DNA from: Treponema sp. CETP13
GTDB taxonomy: Bacteria > Spirochaetota > Spirochaetia > Treponematales > Treponemataceae
Reading direction: 5' to 3'
NCBI GenBank assembly: GCA_001885315.1
Contig: MLPZ01000003.1
Location: 1 to 64,000, forward strand
DNA length: 64,000 bases
A program made the position numbers and the translations under genes. A model generated the notes under the pieces. It made no database searches, was not told the DNA's origin, and saw nothing but the letters and a program-made list of their open reading frames with translations. Shown one piece after another: positions 16,650 to 25,862 of the stretch; the first letter of the stretch is position 1, and each line of letters starts with the position of its first letter.

Positions 16650-17510
16650 ATGAAAAATACATGTATGACATTATTTGTTTTTCTTTCACTAACATTTTGC
16701 ACATGGAGTTTTGAGTGGCCTCAAAGCATTGAAGATGAAACGTCTATATATTCCTGGTTTGGGGAAGATCGTGGCAGCAGTTTCAATTCTGCATTAATAT
16801 TTTCAAAAACAATGTCTGTTGCAGCTAGTGAAGATGGCTATGTTCTTGCTATTCTTGGAAGATTTTCAGATGAAGATGGATGGATAAATGGAACCTTAGG
16901 AAATGCTGTTGTTCTTTCACATGCAAATGAATTAAATACAGTATATGGGAATCTTAAAAACATAACCATTACCGACAATATCTCTGATATAAACGCTGGA
17001 ACTTTTTTAGGTACTAGCGGTAGTTCCGGATGGCAAAACGAAAATAGTTCTCTTGAGTTTCAAGTCCTTGATACAAAGCTTAATGCAATCATAAACCCTT
17101 TGTTACTATTGCAGAAAAAAACAATTGAAAAAAGATTTTATATTTCAAATTTAGAAGCGTTCAACGAAACAACAGGAGATTCTTTTTACGTATCAAAAGT
17201 AAGTAGCATACCGGCTGGTATATACAGTTTATATTGTGATAGCAAAGAAGGATATATGCCGTATGAAATAACAGTTTCTATAAACGGAGTTGCAGCTGAA
17301 ACCGTAAGTTACGATACTCTCACCCTGCAGAACTATCGATTATGTGTTTCTGGAAATAGGTTACTTTCATACGATGATATATACCCAAAAAAGAAACGCT
17401 TTAAACTTGCAGAAATTATTTTAACACATGGAAAAAATACTATTACCATTTCTACATATGATTCTAGCAAAAACGAAAAAATTTCTGTGTACTATTTACA
17501 GACTCAATAA
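16650..17510 (+). CDS. exported degenerate LytM/M23-like protein
   Basis: This 286-residue protein has a signal peptide (about 1-20). Residues 40-150 follow the M23/LytM pattern: EDGYVLAI, NAVVLSHANELNTVYGNL, AGTFLGTSGSSG, then LEFQV and NPLLLL. In active M23 peptidases the zinc ligands lie in an HxxxD segment and in an HLHFE segment; here these read FNSALIF and SSLEFQV, so the ligands are gone. By analogy with EnvC and NlpD it may activate or position an amidase rather than cut peptidoglycan. The C-terminal 120 residues form an unidentified beta-rich domain. An AAAGGGA ribosome binding site is present. Confidence 0.7.
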   Translation: MKNTCMTLFVFLSLTFCTWSFEWPQSIEDETSIYSWFGEDRGSSFNSALIFSKTMSVAASEDGYVLAILGRFSDEDGWINGTLGNAVVLSHANELNTVYGNLKNITITDNISDINAGTFLGTSGSSGWQNENSSLEFQVLDTKLNAIINPLLLLQKKTIEKRFYISNLEAFNETTGDSFYVSKVSSIPAGIYSLYCDSKEGYMPYEITVSINGVAAETVSYDTLTLQNYRLCVSGNRLLSYDDIYPKKKRFKLAEIILTHGKNTITISTYDSSKNEKISVYYLQTQ

Positions 17511-17512
17511 AG

Positions 17513-18127
17513 CTACTCTTCATGAGCAGCTTTTACTTCACTTATTTTAGCAAGAGCATTTTTTTTACATTTTCCACAGACAGTTCCCATACCAGTAAAT
17601 TGTTGTAACGAATCCCAATCTTGTAAGCCTTCATCATATGCCATTTCTATATCTAAATCTGTAACATTTTTACATGAACAAATAATAACAGGTTCTTTTA
17701 CTTGATTTTTTTGTTCATGCACCCCCCAAGGTTTTCTTCCCTGTTTTACCAAATAATCATCTATTGCAGTACGAATGGCCTCATCCCCAAGTACAGAACA
17801 ATGGACCTTATTATCAGGTAACCCACCAAGCCTTTTAACTATTTCAACAGGGGTTATCTTATAGGCTTTTTCAAGACTTAAACCTTTAACAGCCTCGCTC
17901 ATCATAGAAGTTGAAGCAATAGCACTAGCACAACCGTAGGTTTTCCAACGTATATCGACAATTATGTTGTTTTTTACTCGAATAAGAACAAGCATTTCAT
18001 CACCGCAAGCAGGACTCCCTGTTTTTCCACGCCCATCTGACGGCCAAGTATTTTCATTCTCGAGTAATACATTTCTAGGATTCAGAAAATGATCTTTTAC
18101 GATATCTGTATAAACCCATTCATTCAA
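17513..18127 (-). CDS. IscU/NifU-type Fe-S scaffold fused to BFD-like [2Fe-2S] domain
   Basis: This 204-residue protein builds and transfers iron-sulfur clusters. Residues 1-130 are an IscU-like scaffold with Cys41 (SPACGDEM), Cys66 (YGCASAIAS) and Cys110 (HCSVLG), the three cluster ligands. Residues 147-195 are a bacterioferritin-associated-ferredoxin-like domain with Cys150, Cys152, Cys184 and Cys187 (CSC and CGKC). The arrangement matches NifU without its C-terminal Nfu domain. No cysteine desulfurase lies next to it. It shares direction with the acyl-CoA synthetase 50 bases upstream and could be co-transcribed. Confidence 0.85.
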   Translation of the reverse strand: MNEWVYTDIVKDHFLNPRNVLLENENTWPSDGRGKTGSPACGDEMLVLIRVKNNIIVDIRWKTYGCASAIASTSMMSEAVKGLSLEKAYKITPVEIVKRLGGLPDNKVHCSVLGDEAIRTAIDDYLVKQGRKPWGVHEQKNQVKEPVIICSCKNVTDLDIEMAYDEGLQDWDSLQQFTGMGTVCGKCKKNALAKISEVKAAHEE

Positions 18128-18177
18128 ATTTTTGCCTCACTACTTACAATCCGTTATTTATCAATTTTTGGTATCTT

Positions 18178-19926
18178 CTATTTTTTAGAATCATCTTTTT
18201 CTTCAGAAACATTTTTGTTTCCTCCATTTCGAAGATTATATAAATAGCGTTTTATTTTTTTACTCGCTGTTTTTTCAAATTCTTCAACAGTTTGAACTCT
18301 ACCAATTTTACTAAATTTATTAACCTGATTGTTTACATAAAATTTAATTTCTCCCATAAGGGCTGCACGACTGTATGCAATATCTTCACCTAAGTGCTCG
18401 GCAGCAGTTACCGCTTGTTGAAAAAGAGTCTTCTTATCATCATTAAGTTGAACTAAAGCTACAAGTCCTTTTTCGTCTTCTACAACAAGACTTTCTGAAA
18501 CATCTGGATGCTGATTTAAAACAAACTCTATATCCTCAGGATAAATATTTTCACCACCAGCTCCTAAAATCATGTTTTTTAAACGACCTTTAAGTTCAAG
18601 CCATATTCCATTATGCAATAACCCTAAATCACCTGTTTTAAAATATCCTTCGCCACATTCATCCTCTTTTGTAGTAAACACAGCTGCTGTCATTTCTGGT
18701 TCCTTATAATAACCTTTCATAACATTTTCACCTTTTACTACAATTTCACCAACATGTGTTACAGGATCTGCATTAATTATTTTCATATCTACACCACGCA
18801 TTACAGGACCAATAGTTCCTGGAATCGTACTACTAGGACCTGTCCCAGCAAGAAGAGGTGACGTTTCGGTAAGCCCATATCCAATCCCATATGGAAACTT
18901 TGCGTCTTTTAAAAATTTTTCAACAACAGGATCAACCTTTGCACCACCAATACCAAAAAACTTAATATTACCACCAAAAGTTTTTTTAAGAGAACGCCCT
19001 GCAATACGATGTAATATTTTTTGAAAAAAACGTATTCCATAAATCTTTTTCATTCTTTTTGTTTTTGTGAATGTCGGTATTATCTTGTTCTTGTATATTT
19101 TTTCCATAATAACTGGAACGCTCAATACAACAGTAGGCCTAATCTTTTTAAAAGCTGGAAGCAAACTTGAAACCGTCGGGGGACGCTCCAAATAATACAC
19201 ACTTGACCCATTCATAAATTGCATAACAAACCCCAAAGTAAACTCATAAACATGGCTTAAGGGCAAAAATGAGAGGCATCTGTCTAATGGATTAATTCTT
19301 TGCATTGTTTGAGTTTGAAGAGCACACCAAATAAGATTTTTGTGACTAAGTTCAACACCTTTTGAGCGTCCTGTTGTTCCCGATGTATAGATTATTGACG
19401 CAGTGTCATTCTCTTGAACATTTACGGGTTCTAATGCTGGCAACCCTTTTGTATTCATGTCTAGACGAGATTTTTCATCGGTAGCTTTACCATCTTTGCG
19501 TAGAACAGCAAAATCACTAATACGGATTAGCAATGGTAATTTTTCTGAAGAAATAGGCTCTATGCGATTAATCATTTTATCACCAACGATAATCCCAGTT
19601 ACACCGGCGTGTTCAGTCATCCTTTCAACTTCACCTTCTGTAAAATCTGGAAGAAGAGGTACTGCAATAGCTCCTAAATTCACAATTGCAAAACATGCAA
19701 CGCCCCAATGAGGGGTACTATTTGAATAGATAGCAATTTTATCGCCTTTTTTAACACCTAAAGAAACCAATATTTTTGAAAGTTGCTCTGTTCGTTGACC
19801 TATTTGAGCATAAGTCAACGGAGAAGAGTTCACAAAAGATAAAGCATTTCGATTTTTAAATTTAGCAAGAGAACTTTTAAATACTGACGGAAAAGTCAGA
19901 CTTTCCAAATCTTTAGCCAATATCAT
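18178..19926 (-). CDS. long-chain acyl-CoA synthetase (AMP-forming)
   Basis: This 582-residue AMP-binding enzyme activates fatty acids to acyl-CoA via acyl-adenylate. The P-loop-like motif IIYTSGTTGRSKG spans about 178-190. The A5-type motif is GYGLTETSP, followed by FKTGDLG and the hinge-region GRLKNMI. The C-terminal Lys region reads VNKFSKIGRV. No signal peptide is visible. Treponemes scavenge host or community fatty acids, so this is a likely entry step to phospholipid synthesis. A canonical AAGGAG precedes the ATG. It follows purA by about 45 bases. Confidence 0.9.
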   Translation of the reverse strand: MILAKDLESLTFPSVFKSSLAKFKNRNALSFVNSSPLTYAQIGQRTEQLSKILVSLGVKKGDKIAIYSNSTPHWGVACFAIVNLGAIAVPLLPDFTEGEVERMTEHAGVTGIIVGDKMINRIEPISSEKLPLLIRISDFAVLRKDGKATDEKSRLDMNTKGLPALEPVNVQENDTASIIYTSGTTGRSKGVELSHKNLIWCALQTQTMQRINPLDRCLSFLPLSHVYEFTLGFVMQFMNGSSVYYLERPPTVSSLLPAFKKIRPTVVLSVPVIMEKIYKNKIIPTFTKTKRMKKIYGIRFFQKILHRIAGRSLKKTFGGNIKFFGIGGAKVDPVVEKFLKDAKFPYGIGYGLTETSPLLAGTGPSSTIPGTIGPVMRGVDMKIINADPVTHVGEIVVKGENVMKGYYKEPEMTAAVFTTKEDECGEGYFKTGDLGLLHNGIWLELKGRLKNMILGAGGENIYPEDIEFVLNQHPDVSESLVVEDEKGLVALVQLNDDKKTLFQQAVTAAEHLGEDIAYSRAALMGEIKFYVNNQVNKFSKIGRVQTVEEFEKTASKKIKRYLYNLRNGGNKNVSEEKDDSKK

Positions 19927-19970
19927 ATAAACTCCTTTAATACGGAATAATATTAAGTAATGTTACCTTT

Positions 19971-21194
19971 TTACTTAAAAGCTTTTTCACGTATATAAGT
20001 ATCAGATCGTTCATATCCAACAGAAACTATAGTAACAGGTGTATCACAGAAACTTTCTATAAATTCAACATATTCTTTGGCTTCTTTTGGCATTTTTTTA
20101 TAAGAACCACAGGCCTTTAATTCAGTTTTCCATCCGTCGAATTTTTTTAAAACTGGCTTTGCATTATTCAGTTTTTCGATAGAAGCTGGAAAATCTGTAA
20201 CAATCTCTCCATCTATTTCATACGCAACACACGCTTCGATATCATTTAGGGTATCATAAATATCCAAATGAGTTAACACTAGACCTGTTAAAGAATTTAC
20301 TCGACAAGCATAACGTAAAGCTACTAAATCCAAATATCCACATCGTCGAGGGCGCCCTGTTGTAACACCATATTCACGTCCAGTATCACGAACAAAATGA
20401 TATAATGTACTTTGACTATCTTCATCAAATTCTGTTGGGAAAGGTCCATTTCCTACTCGAGTTGTATATGCTTTAAAAACCCCATATATCTTATCAATAT
20501 CACGAGGTCCCATTCCAGCACCGACAGAAGCACCGTGAGCCCCACTCATACCGGAAGAAACATATGGATATGTTCCTGCATCAAGATCCAACATGGCTCC
20601 TTGTGCACCTTCAAAAAGTCTATTAACTTTTTTCATTTGAAACATTTGTTGAGTGATATCTATTCGCATAGAAAGTAATCGTTCACGATAAATATCTAAA
20701 AATTTACGGTCTTCTTCTTCTAATTCTTCGAGTTTATCATTCCAATCGATATCAGCAAGGCGAATACCATCTCGTTCTGCTTTCATCGAATATGTAGTAC
20801 CCATTCCTCTACCAGTAGTTCCAATTGGTTTTTTGCGTTGTGCATCTCGTTCTTTATCCATACGACAATATCGAGGAAGAACTATATGAGCTCGATCAGA
20901 AATCAAAACTCTTCCTTCCCAATCGACGCCTCTATCTTTAAGCATTTGTAATTCGTTAAAAAGAGCTTCTGGATCAATTACCATGCCCATTCCTAAATAA
21001 ACTGTTTTATTTGGATACAAAATTCCTGACGGGACTAGATGTAAAGCATACTGCTGATCACCAATTACTATAGTATGGCCAGCATTTGCGCCACCAGCAT
21101 ATCGAATAATTACATCTGCATCATTAGCAAGGAAATCTACTATTTTCCCCTTACCTTCATCTCCCCATTGGGCACCAATTACAACCACGTTCAT
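19971..21194 (-). CDS. purA: adenylosuccinate synthetase
   Basis: This enzyme joins IMP and aspartate with GTP to form adenylosuccinate, the first committed step to AMP. It begins with GAQWGDEGKGKIVDFLA, the P-loop and catalytic Asp motif, followed by GGANAGHT with the catalytic His, GTTGRGMGTTY for IMP binding and TTGRPRRCGYLD. At 407 residues it is slightly short of the usual 420-430 but uninterrupted. An AGGAG ribosome binding site lies upstream. The window also contains guaB, so both branches from IMP are represented. Confidence 0.95.
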   Translation of the reverse strand: MNVVVIGAQWGDEGKGKIVDFLANDADVIIRYAGGANAGHTIVIGDQQYALHLVPSGILYPNKTVYLGMGMVIDPEALFNELQMLKDRGVDWEGRVLISDRAHIVLPRYCRMDKERDAQRKKPIGTTGRGMGTTYSMKAERDGIRLADIDWNDKLEELEEEDRKFLDIYRERLLSMRIDITQQMFQMKKVNRLFEGAQGAMLDLDAGTYPYVSSGMSGAHGASVGAGMGPRDIDKIYGVFKAYTTRVGNGPFPTEFDEDSQSTLYHFVRDTGREYGVTTGRPRRCGYLDLVALRYACRVNSLTGLVLTHLDIYDTLNDIEACVAYEIDGEIVTDFPASIEKLNNAKPVLKKFDGWKTELKACGSYKKMPKEAKEYVEFIESFCDTPVTIVSVGYERSDTYIREKAFK

Positions 21195-21261
21195 TTGAAA
21201 CTCCTGTTACTACATTCCTATTCTATAAATTAATTTAATAGCTTGCAAAAAATATACGTAT

Positions 21262-22317
21262 TTATTTTTCGTTTTTTAAAATACCTACTTCTGAAATTGT
21301 TGACTCATTTTTACTTTTCTTTTGGCGCAAATAAATATCTATCCCAATACTCCAAATAATTATAAATGCTCTAATTATATATGATGTAAAACGCCCAAAT
21401 CCTACAAAATCTATAGCATAACAACATGCTGTATAAATAAGTGTTCCTAAAATCAGCATAGGTAAGGTCCCTTTTCCACCAAAAAAAGAAAAACCACTTA
21501 TAAGACAAATTGCCAAAATATCAAATAAAAAATTAATTCCAAAACTAGCATCAACAAAATCCACATATGCAACTCGCATAATACCACCAAAGGAAGCTAT
21601 AACCCCTGTGCTACAAAAAATTAAAAGTATTTCTACAGATGTAAATCCAGATTTTTGAACATTATAATGAGTTACTTTGCTTTTATGTACTATTTTTTGT
21701 ATTAGAGGAACTTTCCGCATAGCAAACCATGCTCCCATGCAGATTAAAATAGATATGATAACCGAAACAGGTAAAGAATAAGTTGGATCATTCCCAATAG
21801 CAGACGTGCTTAAATTGCGAAAAGATTCTGATAAACCATCCAAATACACTTCACCAATTTCTGAATTATGCAAAAAAACATGTACAATTCCATATAACAG
21901 GACTATAACACCCAGATTTGCAAAATAAAAAGGAAATGAAAATTTCTGAATAAGAATCATTAAAACAACTCCTACCAGACACATAAGAATACAAACTAAA
22001 AAAATTACAACAGGAACAGGAATTACTGGAGCTGAAGAATATAGTAAGTACGTACTTTCAGTTGTTTGAAAAAAAGAAGCTGTGAGAATGCCTGCTGTAC
22101 CAGCTGTAAAAGCAAGCGAAAAATCAAGATACCCTATATACATGCAAAAAGCAAATGCTGTAGCAACTATCAGATACGATGCTCCAATAGAAATAATATT
22201 TCTGAAATTTCTAACTGAGACAAGGCTAGAATCAACAAAAGCAAGAATTACTAATAATAAAAACAGGATAAATACAACACTGTTCTTTATAGTAAAAGTT
22301 TTAATAGTATTTTTCAT
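21262..22317 (-). CDS. ABC sugar transporter permease (RbsC/MglC type), orphan
   Basis: This 351-residue polytopic membrane protein has 8-10 hydrophobic helices and the sequence style of the ribose/galactoside permease family (SVRNFRNIISIGASYLIVATAFAF, then LISGFSFFGGKGTLP, where GGKGT corresponds to the family's conserved Gly-rich cytoplasmic loop). No ATPase or binding protein gene is adjacent, so partners must be encoded elsewhere. The ATG at 22317 lacks a close ribosome binding site: AGGAG lies 17 bases upstream, 7 bases from an in-frame ATT. A 9-codon ORF from 22343 ends in an ATGA overlap with this start. Confidence 0.8.
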   Translation of the reverse strand: MKNTIKTFTIKNSVVFILFLLLVILAFVDSSLVSVRNFRNIISIGASYLIVATAFAFCMYIGYLDFSLAFTAGTAGILTASFFQTTESTYLLYSSAPVIPVPVVIFLVCILMCLVGVVLMILIQKFSFPFYFANLGVIVLLYGIVHVFLHNSEIGEVYLDGLSESFRNLSTSAIGNDPTYSLPVSVIISILICMGAWFAMRKVPLIQKIVHKSKVTHYNVQKSGFTSVEILLIFCSTGVIASFGGIMRVAYVDFVDASFGINFLFDILAICLISGFSFFGGKGTLPMLILGTLIYTACCYAIDFVGFGRFTSYIIRAFIIIWSIGIDIYLRQKKSKNESTISEVGILKNEK

Positions 22318-22385
22318 GTCTGTAATAGAAAGACTCCTATCATTTTATTTTAACGAGCAGTAATATTTTATCAGAAATCGTCTTT

Positions 22386-23600
22386 TTATGATACCATATC
22401 AAACAAAACAGATTTAAATATTTTTAAGCCTTCATCAATTTCTTCATTTGTAATTACTAATGGAGGTAAAAACCTAACGGTATTCACACCTGCCGTACAA
22501 CAGCAAAGCCCTCTTTTTAAGCATTCCACTTCAATATCAAAAGCTTTTACAGATGATATTATTTCAAACCCAAGCATAAGCCCTTTTCCTCGAATATCAG
22601 ATATAAGAGGACAATTCCACGAAGCCACTGTTGAACAAATTCTATCTCCAGCTTCGCTGACTCTGTCTAAAAAGCCAGGTTTTGTCAGTTCTTTAATCAC
22701 TGCATCTGCTGCCGCACACACCAGAGGATTTCCAGCAAAAGTAGATTGATGATCTCCCGCTACAAATACATCCTTAGCCTTTCCTCTAAAAAGACAAGCT
22801 CCCATTGGTAAACCACCGGCAATCGCTTTTGCTAAAGTAACAACATCCGGTTTTATTCCAAGAGCATCACTTGCAAGTAAGGTTCCTGTACGCCCCATCC
22901 CTGTTTGAACTTCATCGCAAACTACCAAAGCACCGGCTTTACGAGCTTCATCTGCAGCAGCTTGAGCCCATTTTTTATCAACAAGATTTACACCACCTTC
23001 ACCTTGCACACATTCTATGAACAATGCTGCTGTAGTATCCTCAAAGGCTGTTTTTATCGTCTCAAAATCTCCTGCACGAATGGTTTTGAATCCTTCTGGA
23101 TAAGGAGCAAAATAGCTAGGATGAAAGTTGTCCTGTCCTGTAGCTTTTAAAGTAGCTAATGTACGCCCATGAAACGATTTTTCAAGAGTATAAATTACAT
23201 GCCGTTTTGCTGTCTTTCCGTTTTTTTTAGCACTTTCCAAATTTTTAGAACCATTCTCACTCAGCCAGCCATATTTTCTACATAACTTTATAGCAGCCTC
23301 ATTTGCTTCCGCACCAGAATTACCAAAATAAGCTCTTTCATATCCAGTAGCTTGTAATAAATCGTCAATATATTTTAGACCAATATCACTTAAATAATAA
23401 TTTGAAATATGTATTTCTTTTGCTGCTTGCTCTTGGATTGCCTTTACAAGAGCAGGATTATTATGACCAAGACAATTAACGGCAATACCGGCTAAAAAAT
23501 CAATATACTTTTTCCCATTTTTATCCCATAAAAGAGAACCTTCTCCATGAGTAAAAACAACATCAAAACTTCCGTAATTATTTACAACTTTCTTTTCCAT
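22386..23600 (-). CDS. argD: acetylornithine aminotransferase
   Basis: This PLP enzyme converts N-acetylglutamate semialdehyde to N-acetylornithine. Class-III aminotransferase motifs are present: YFGNSGAEANEAAIKLCRKY, SFHGRT, CDEVQTGMGRTG and the PLP-Lys region TLAKAIAGGLPMGA. At 404 residues it is full length. It is the last gene of argJ-argB-argD, starting 9 bases after argB with an AGGGG ribosome binding site. Enzymes of this family may also act as succinyl-diaminopimelate aminotransferase. Confidence 0.93.
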   Translation of the reverse strand: MEKKVVNNYGSFDVVFTHGEGSLLWDKNGKKYIDFLAGIAVNCLGHNNPALVKAIQEQAAKEIHISNYYLSDIGLKYIDDLLQATGYERAYFGNSGAEANEAAIKLCRKYGWLSENGSKNLESAKKNGKTAKRHVIYTLEKSFHGRTLATLKATGQDNFHPSYFAPYPEGFKTIRAGDFETIKTAFEDTTAALFIECVQGEGGVNLVDKKWAQAAADEARKAGALVVCDEVQTGMGRTGTLLASDALGIKPDVVTLAKAIAGGLPMGACLFRGKAKDVFVAGDHQSTFAGNPLVCAAADAVIKELTKPGFLDRVSEAGDRICSTVASWNCPLISDIRGKGLMLGFEIISSVKAFDIEVECLKRGLCCCTAGVNTVRFLPPLVITNEEIDEGLKIFKSVLFDMVS

Positions 23601-23609
23601 TTTAAACCC

Positions 23610-24482
23610 CTAATTGTATACCATGGTTCCTACACCACGATCACTAAACATCTCGATAAGCAAGGCATGAGGAACTCTTCCATCAATGATATGTGTTCGA
23701 GGAACTCCATAACGCAAAGCTTCTAAACAGCACTCTATTTTTGGAATCATTCCCCCACTAATCACACCGTTATCTATATATTCTTGCACATCCTCTGTTT
23801 TCATACGCTGAATTAAACTCGATTTATCTTTCATATCTTGCATAACACCAGGGACATTTGTAAGCTGAATAAATTTTTCGGCTTTTAAAGCAACAGCTAA
23901 TTTTGCTGCTGCAGTATCAGCATTTATATTATAACGACTATCATCACCCTGCTCTCCAAGTGCAATTGGTGAAACAACAGGAATAAATCCTTTATTTAAA
24001 AGCGAAATTACTATTTCAGGATTGATATTTGTAATATCACCAACATAGCCTAAATCTACTCCGTCTTTTTCAATTTTTTTTGCTCTAAAAAGACCAGAAT
24101 CAACACCACAAAGACCGACCGCCTGTCCACCCTGCTGTTGCAAAAGTCCAACAATATCTTTATTTATTTTCCCTGCAAGAACCATTTGCACAATTTCCAT
24201 TGTTTCTTCATCAGTATATCTTAGTCCGTTTACAAAGGAGCTTTTTTTACCGACACGTTCGAGCATCGTATTAATACCAGGACCCCCTCCATGGACTAAA
24301 CACACTTGAATACCAATTGTGTTTAGCAAAACAATGTCTTCCATAACAGCCGATTTGAGTTCCTCATTAAGCATGGCATTTCCACCATATTTAACAACAA
24401 CAACTTTGCCAACAAACTGCTTAAAATAAGGCAAGGCTTGAACAAGAACATCTGCCCAATCTTCGTTTTTGATTTTAATCAT
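23610..24482 (-). CDS. argB: acetylglutamate kinase
   Basis: This enzyme phosphorylates N-acetylglutamate, usually the arginine-feedback step. Amino-acid kinase motifs are VVVKYGGNAM near the N-terminus, LVHGGGPGIN, and AKLAVALKAEKFIQLTNVPG. The start used is the ATG at 24482, one base after the argJ TAA and 6 bases after AGGA; the ATG at 24503 would lie inside argJ. The gene has 290 residues and an N-terminal helix before the kinase core (MIKIKNEDWADVLVQALPYF), a feature of arginine-sensitive hexameric enzymes. Confidence 0.93.
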   Translation of the reverse strand: MIKIKNEDWADVLVQALPYFKQFVGKVVVVKYGGNAMLNEELKSAVMEDIVLLNTIGIQVCLVHGGGPGINTMLERVGKKSSFVNGLRYTDEETMEIVQMVLAGKINKDIVGLLQQQGGQAVGLCGVDSGLFRAKKIEKDGVDLGYVGDITNINPEIVISLLNKGFIPVVSPIALGEQGDDSRYNINADTAAAKLAVALKAEKFIQLTNVPGVMQDMKDKSSLIQRMKTEDVQEYIDNGVISGGMIPKIECCLEALRYGVPRTHIIDGRVPHALLIEMFSDRGVGTMVYN

Positions 24483-24483
24483 A

Positions 24484-25731
24484 TTAAGTCCTGTAGTCTC
24501 CATTAATTTTTACATAATTATATGTTAGATCACAACCCCATGCTGTGCCAGTAGCTTTCCCGTCTTCCATCTCTACCAATATTTTTATTTCTTTTTCATT
24601 TAAAATAATCGAAGCTTTATCTTCATCAAAATTTAGAGGAACACCGTGGTCAAAAACTTTTTCTGAACCTTTACTATTGGAAAAAGTAACAGAGGTTTTC
24701 TCTGGAGTAAATAATTCACCAGAATATCCTAAAGCACAAAGAATTCTCCCCCAATTTGCATCTTTTCCAAAAAAGGCCGCTTTTACAAGACTTGATGAAA
24801 TAACTGATTTTGCAAGAGAACGAGCTGACTGTACTGTACTTGCACCTGTTACAGTGCATTCAATTAAATGCTCTGCACCTTCCCCATCAGCCGCTATTTT
24901 ACGAGCCATTTTTGTATTAACAGCATTTAAAGCTTCTAAAAATAACTCATAATTTTTCCCTGTTGTTATTATCTCACTATTTTGAGCTTGTCCATTGGCC
25001 AAAATCATCATACTGTCATTAGTACTAGTATCACCATCAACCGACACACAATTATAAGTACCGGCTACACTTTCTCTTAATGCTTTATCGAGCATTTGCG
25101 AACTTATACAACAATCTGTCGTAACAGAAGCAATCATTGTTCCCATGTTTATGTGGATCATACCAGACCCTTTTGCCATAGTACCAATATGAACTTTTTT
25201 GCCATCTAATTCAAATTCAACCGCACATTCTTTAAACTTCGTATCAGTTGTCATTATTGCAACACGCGCTTTAGTATTTCCGTCTTTTGACAAACCATGA
25301 ACTAAATCCGATGTAATTTTTTCAATTTTTTCTATAGGAAGTTGTACACCGATAACACCTGTACTAGCAATTAAAACATCATCCTTATTAATAGGAACAG
25401 GAGATGGCGCAAAATCATTTAAAGCTTTTACAGCTGCATCTGACATCCTTTGTGCATTTTTGGCACCTTGCGCACCAGTACAAGCATTTGCATTACCTGA
25501 ATTTATAAAGATTGCTTGAGCATGTCCTTCACGACATCTAGAACGGGTTAGTTTTACAGGTTCTGCTGTAACCTTGTTTTGTGTAAAGACACCAGCCGCA
25601 CTGCAAACTGTATCCGAAAAAATAAGAGCAACATCATCCTTTTTACTATTTTTTTTTATTCCAGCTAACATTCCATTAGCAACAAAACCTTTTGGAGCAC
25701 AAACTCCACCTTCAACCCACTTTAATTGCAT
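24484..25731 (-). CDS. argJ: bifunctional ornithine acetyltransferase / N-acetylglutamate synthase
   Basis: ArgJ recycles the acetyl group from N-acetylornithine to glutamate and so starts and closes the cyclic arginine pathway. Family motifs are KGSGMIHINMGTM, which contains the autoproteolytic Thr, FINSGNANACTG near the N-terminus and FGKDANWGRI. The residue before the cleavage Thr is Gly; the version I know best has Ala-Thr. The start is the ATG at 25731 with TTGGAG 8 bases upstream; an ATG five codons earlier lacks one. It is the first gene of the argJBD operon. Confidence 0.92.
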   Translation of the reverse strand: MQLKWVEGGVCAPKGFVANGMLAGIKKNSKKDDVALIFSDTVCSAAGVFTQNKVTAEPVKLTRSRCREGHAQAIFINSGNANACTGAQGAKNAQRMSDAAVKALNDFAPSPVPINKDDVLIASTGVIGVQLPIEKIEKITSDLVHGLSKDGNTKARVAIMTTDTKFKECAVEFELDGKKVHIGTMAKGSGMIHINMGTMIASVTTDCCISSQMLDKALRESVAGTYNCVSVDGDTSTNDSMMILANGQAQNSEIITTGKNYELFLEALNAVNTKMARKIAADGEGAEHLIECTVTGASTVQSARSLAKSVISSSLVKAAFFGKDANWGRILCALGYSGELFTPEKTSVTFSNSKGSEKVFDHGVPLNFDEDKASIILNEKEIKILVEMEDGKATGTAWGCDLTYNYVKINGDYRT

Positions 25732-25746
25732 AAAAATACACTCCAA

Positions 25747-25770
25747 GCATATAAATTACATAAATATGCA
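25747..25770 (-). promoter_or_regulatory. possible ArgR operator (ARG-box-like inverted repeat)
   Basis: The leader contains TGCATATTTATGTA (25757-25770, minus strand), a near-perfect palindrome whose layout resembles an ARG box with a different core. A wider pair, GCATAT and ATATGC, spans 25747-25769. It covers the predicted transcription start of argJBD, which is where a repressor would act. No argR gene lies in the window. Confidence 0.35.
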
Positions 25771-25773
25771 ACG

Positions 25774-25802
25774 AGTGTATCATATCAAAGGAAAGTTATC
25801 AA
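25774..25802 (-). promoter_or_regulatory. promoter of argJBD
   Basis: TTGATA (25797-25802), 17 bases, TACACT (25774-25779) on the minus strand. The start would be near 25767, inside the inverted repeat that follows. Confidence 0.5.
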
Positions 25803-25862
25803 GCAAATAAAAAAATGAGAATTAAACAAGAATATTGTAAAGAAAATTTCAGACTGGGGAAT

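Noticed and set aside
19953-19980. Inverted repeat TTAAGTAA/TTACTTAA after purA as a terminator
   Set aside because: It is short and A/T only, includes the stop codon, and has no U-tract.
24545-24952. 135-residue open frame on the plus strand inside argJ
   Set aside because: It is a shadow of argJ, which has full family motifs on the other strand.
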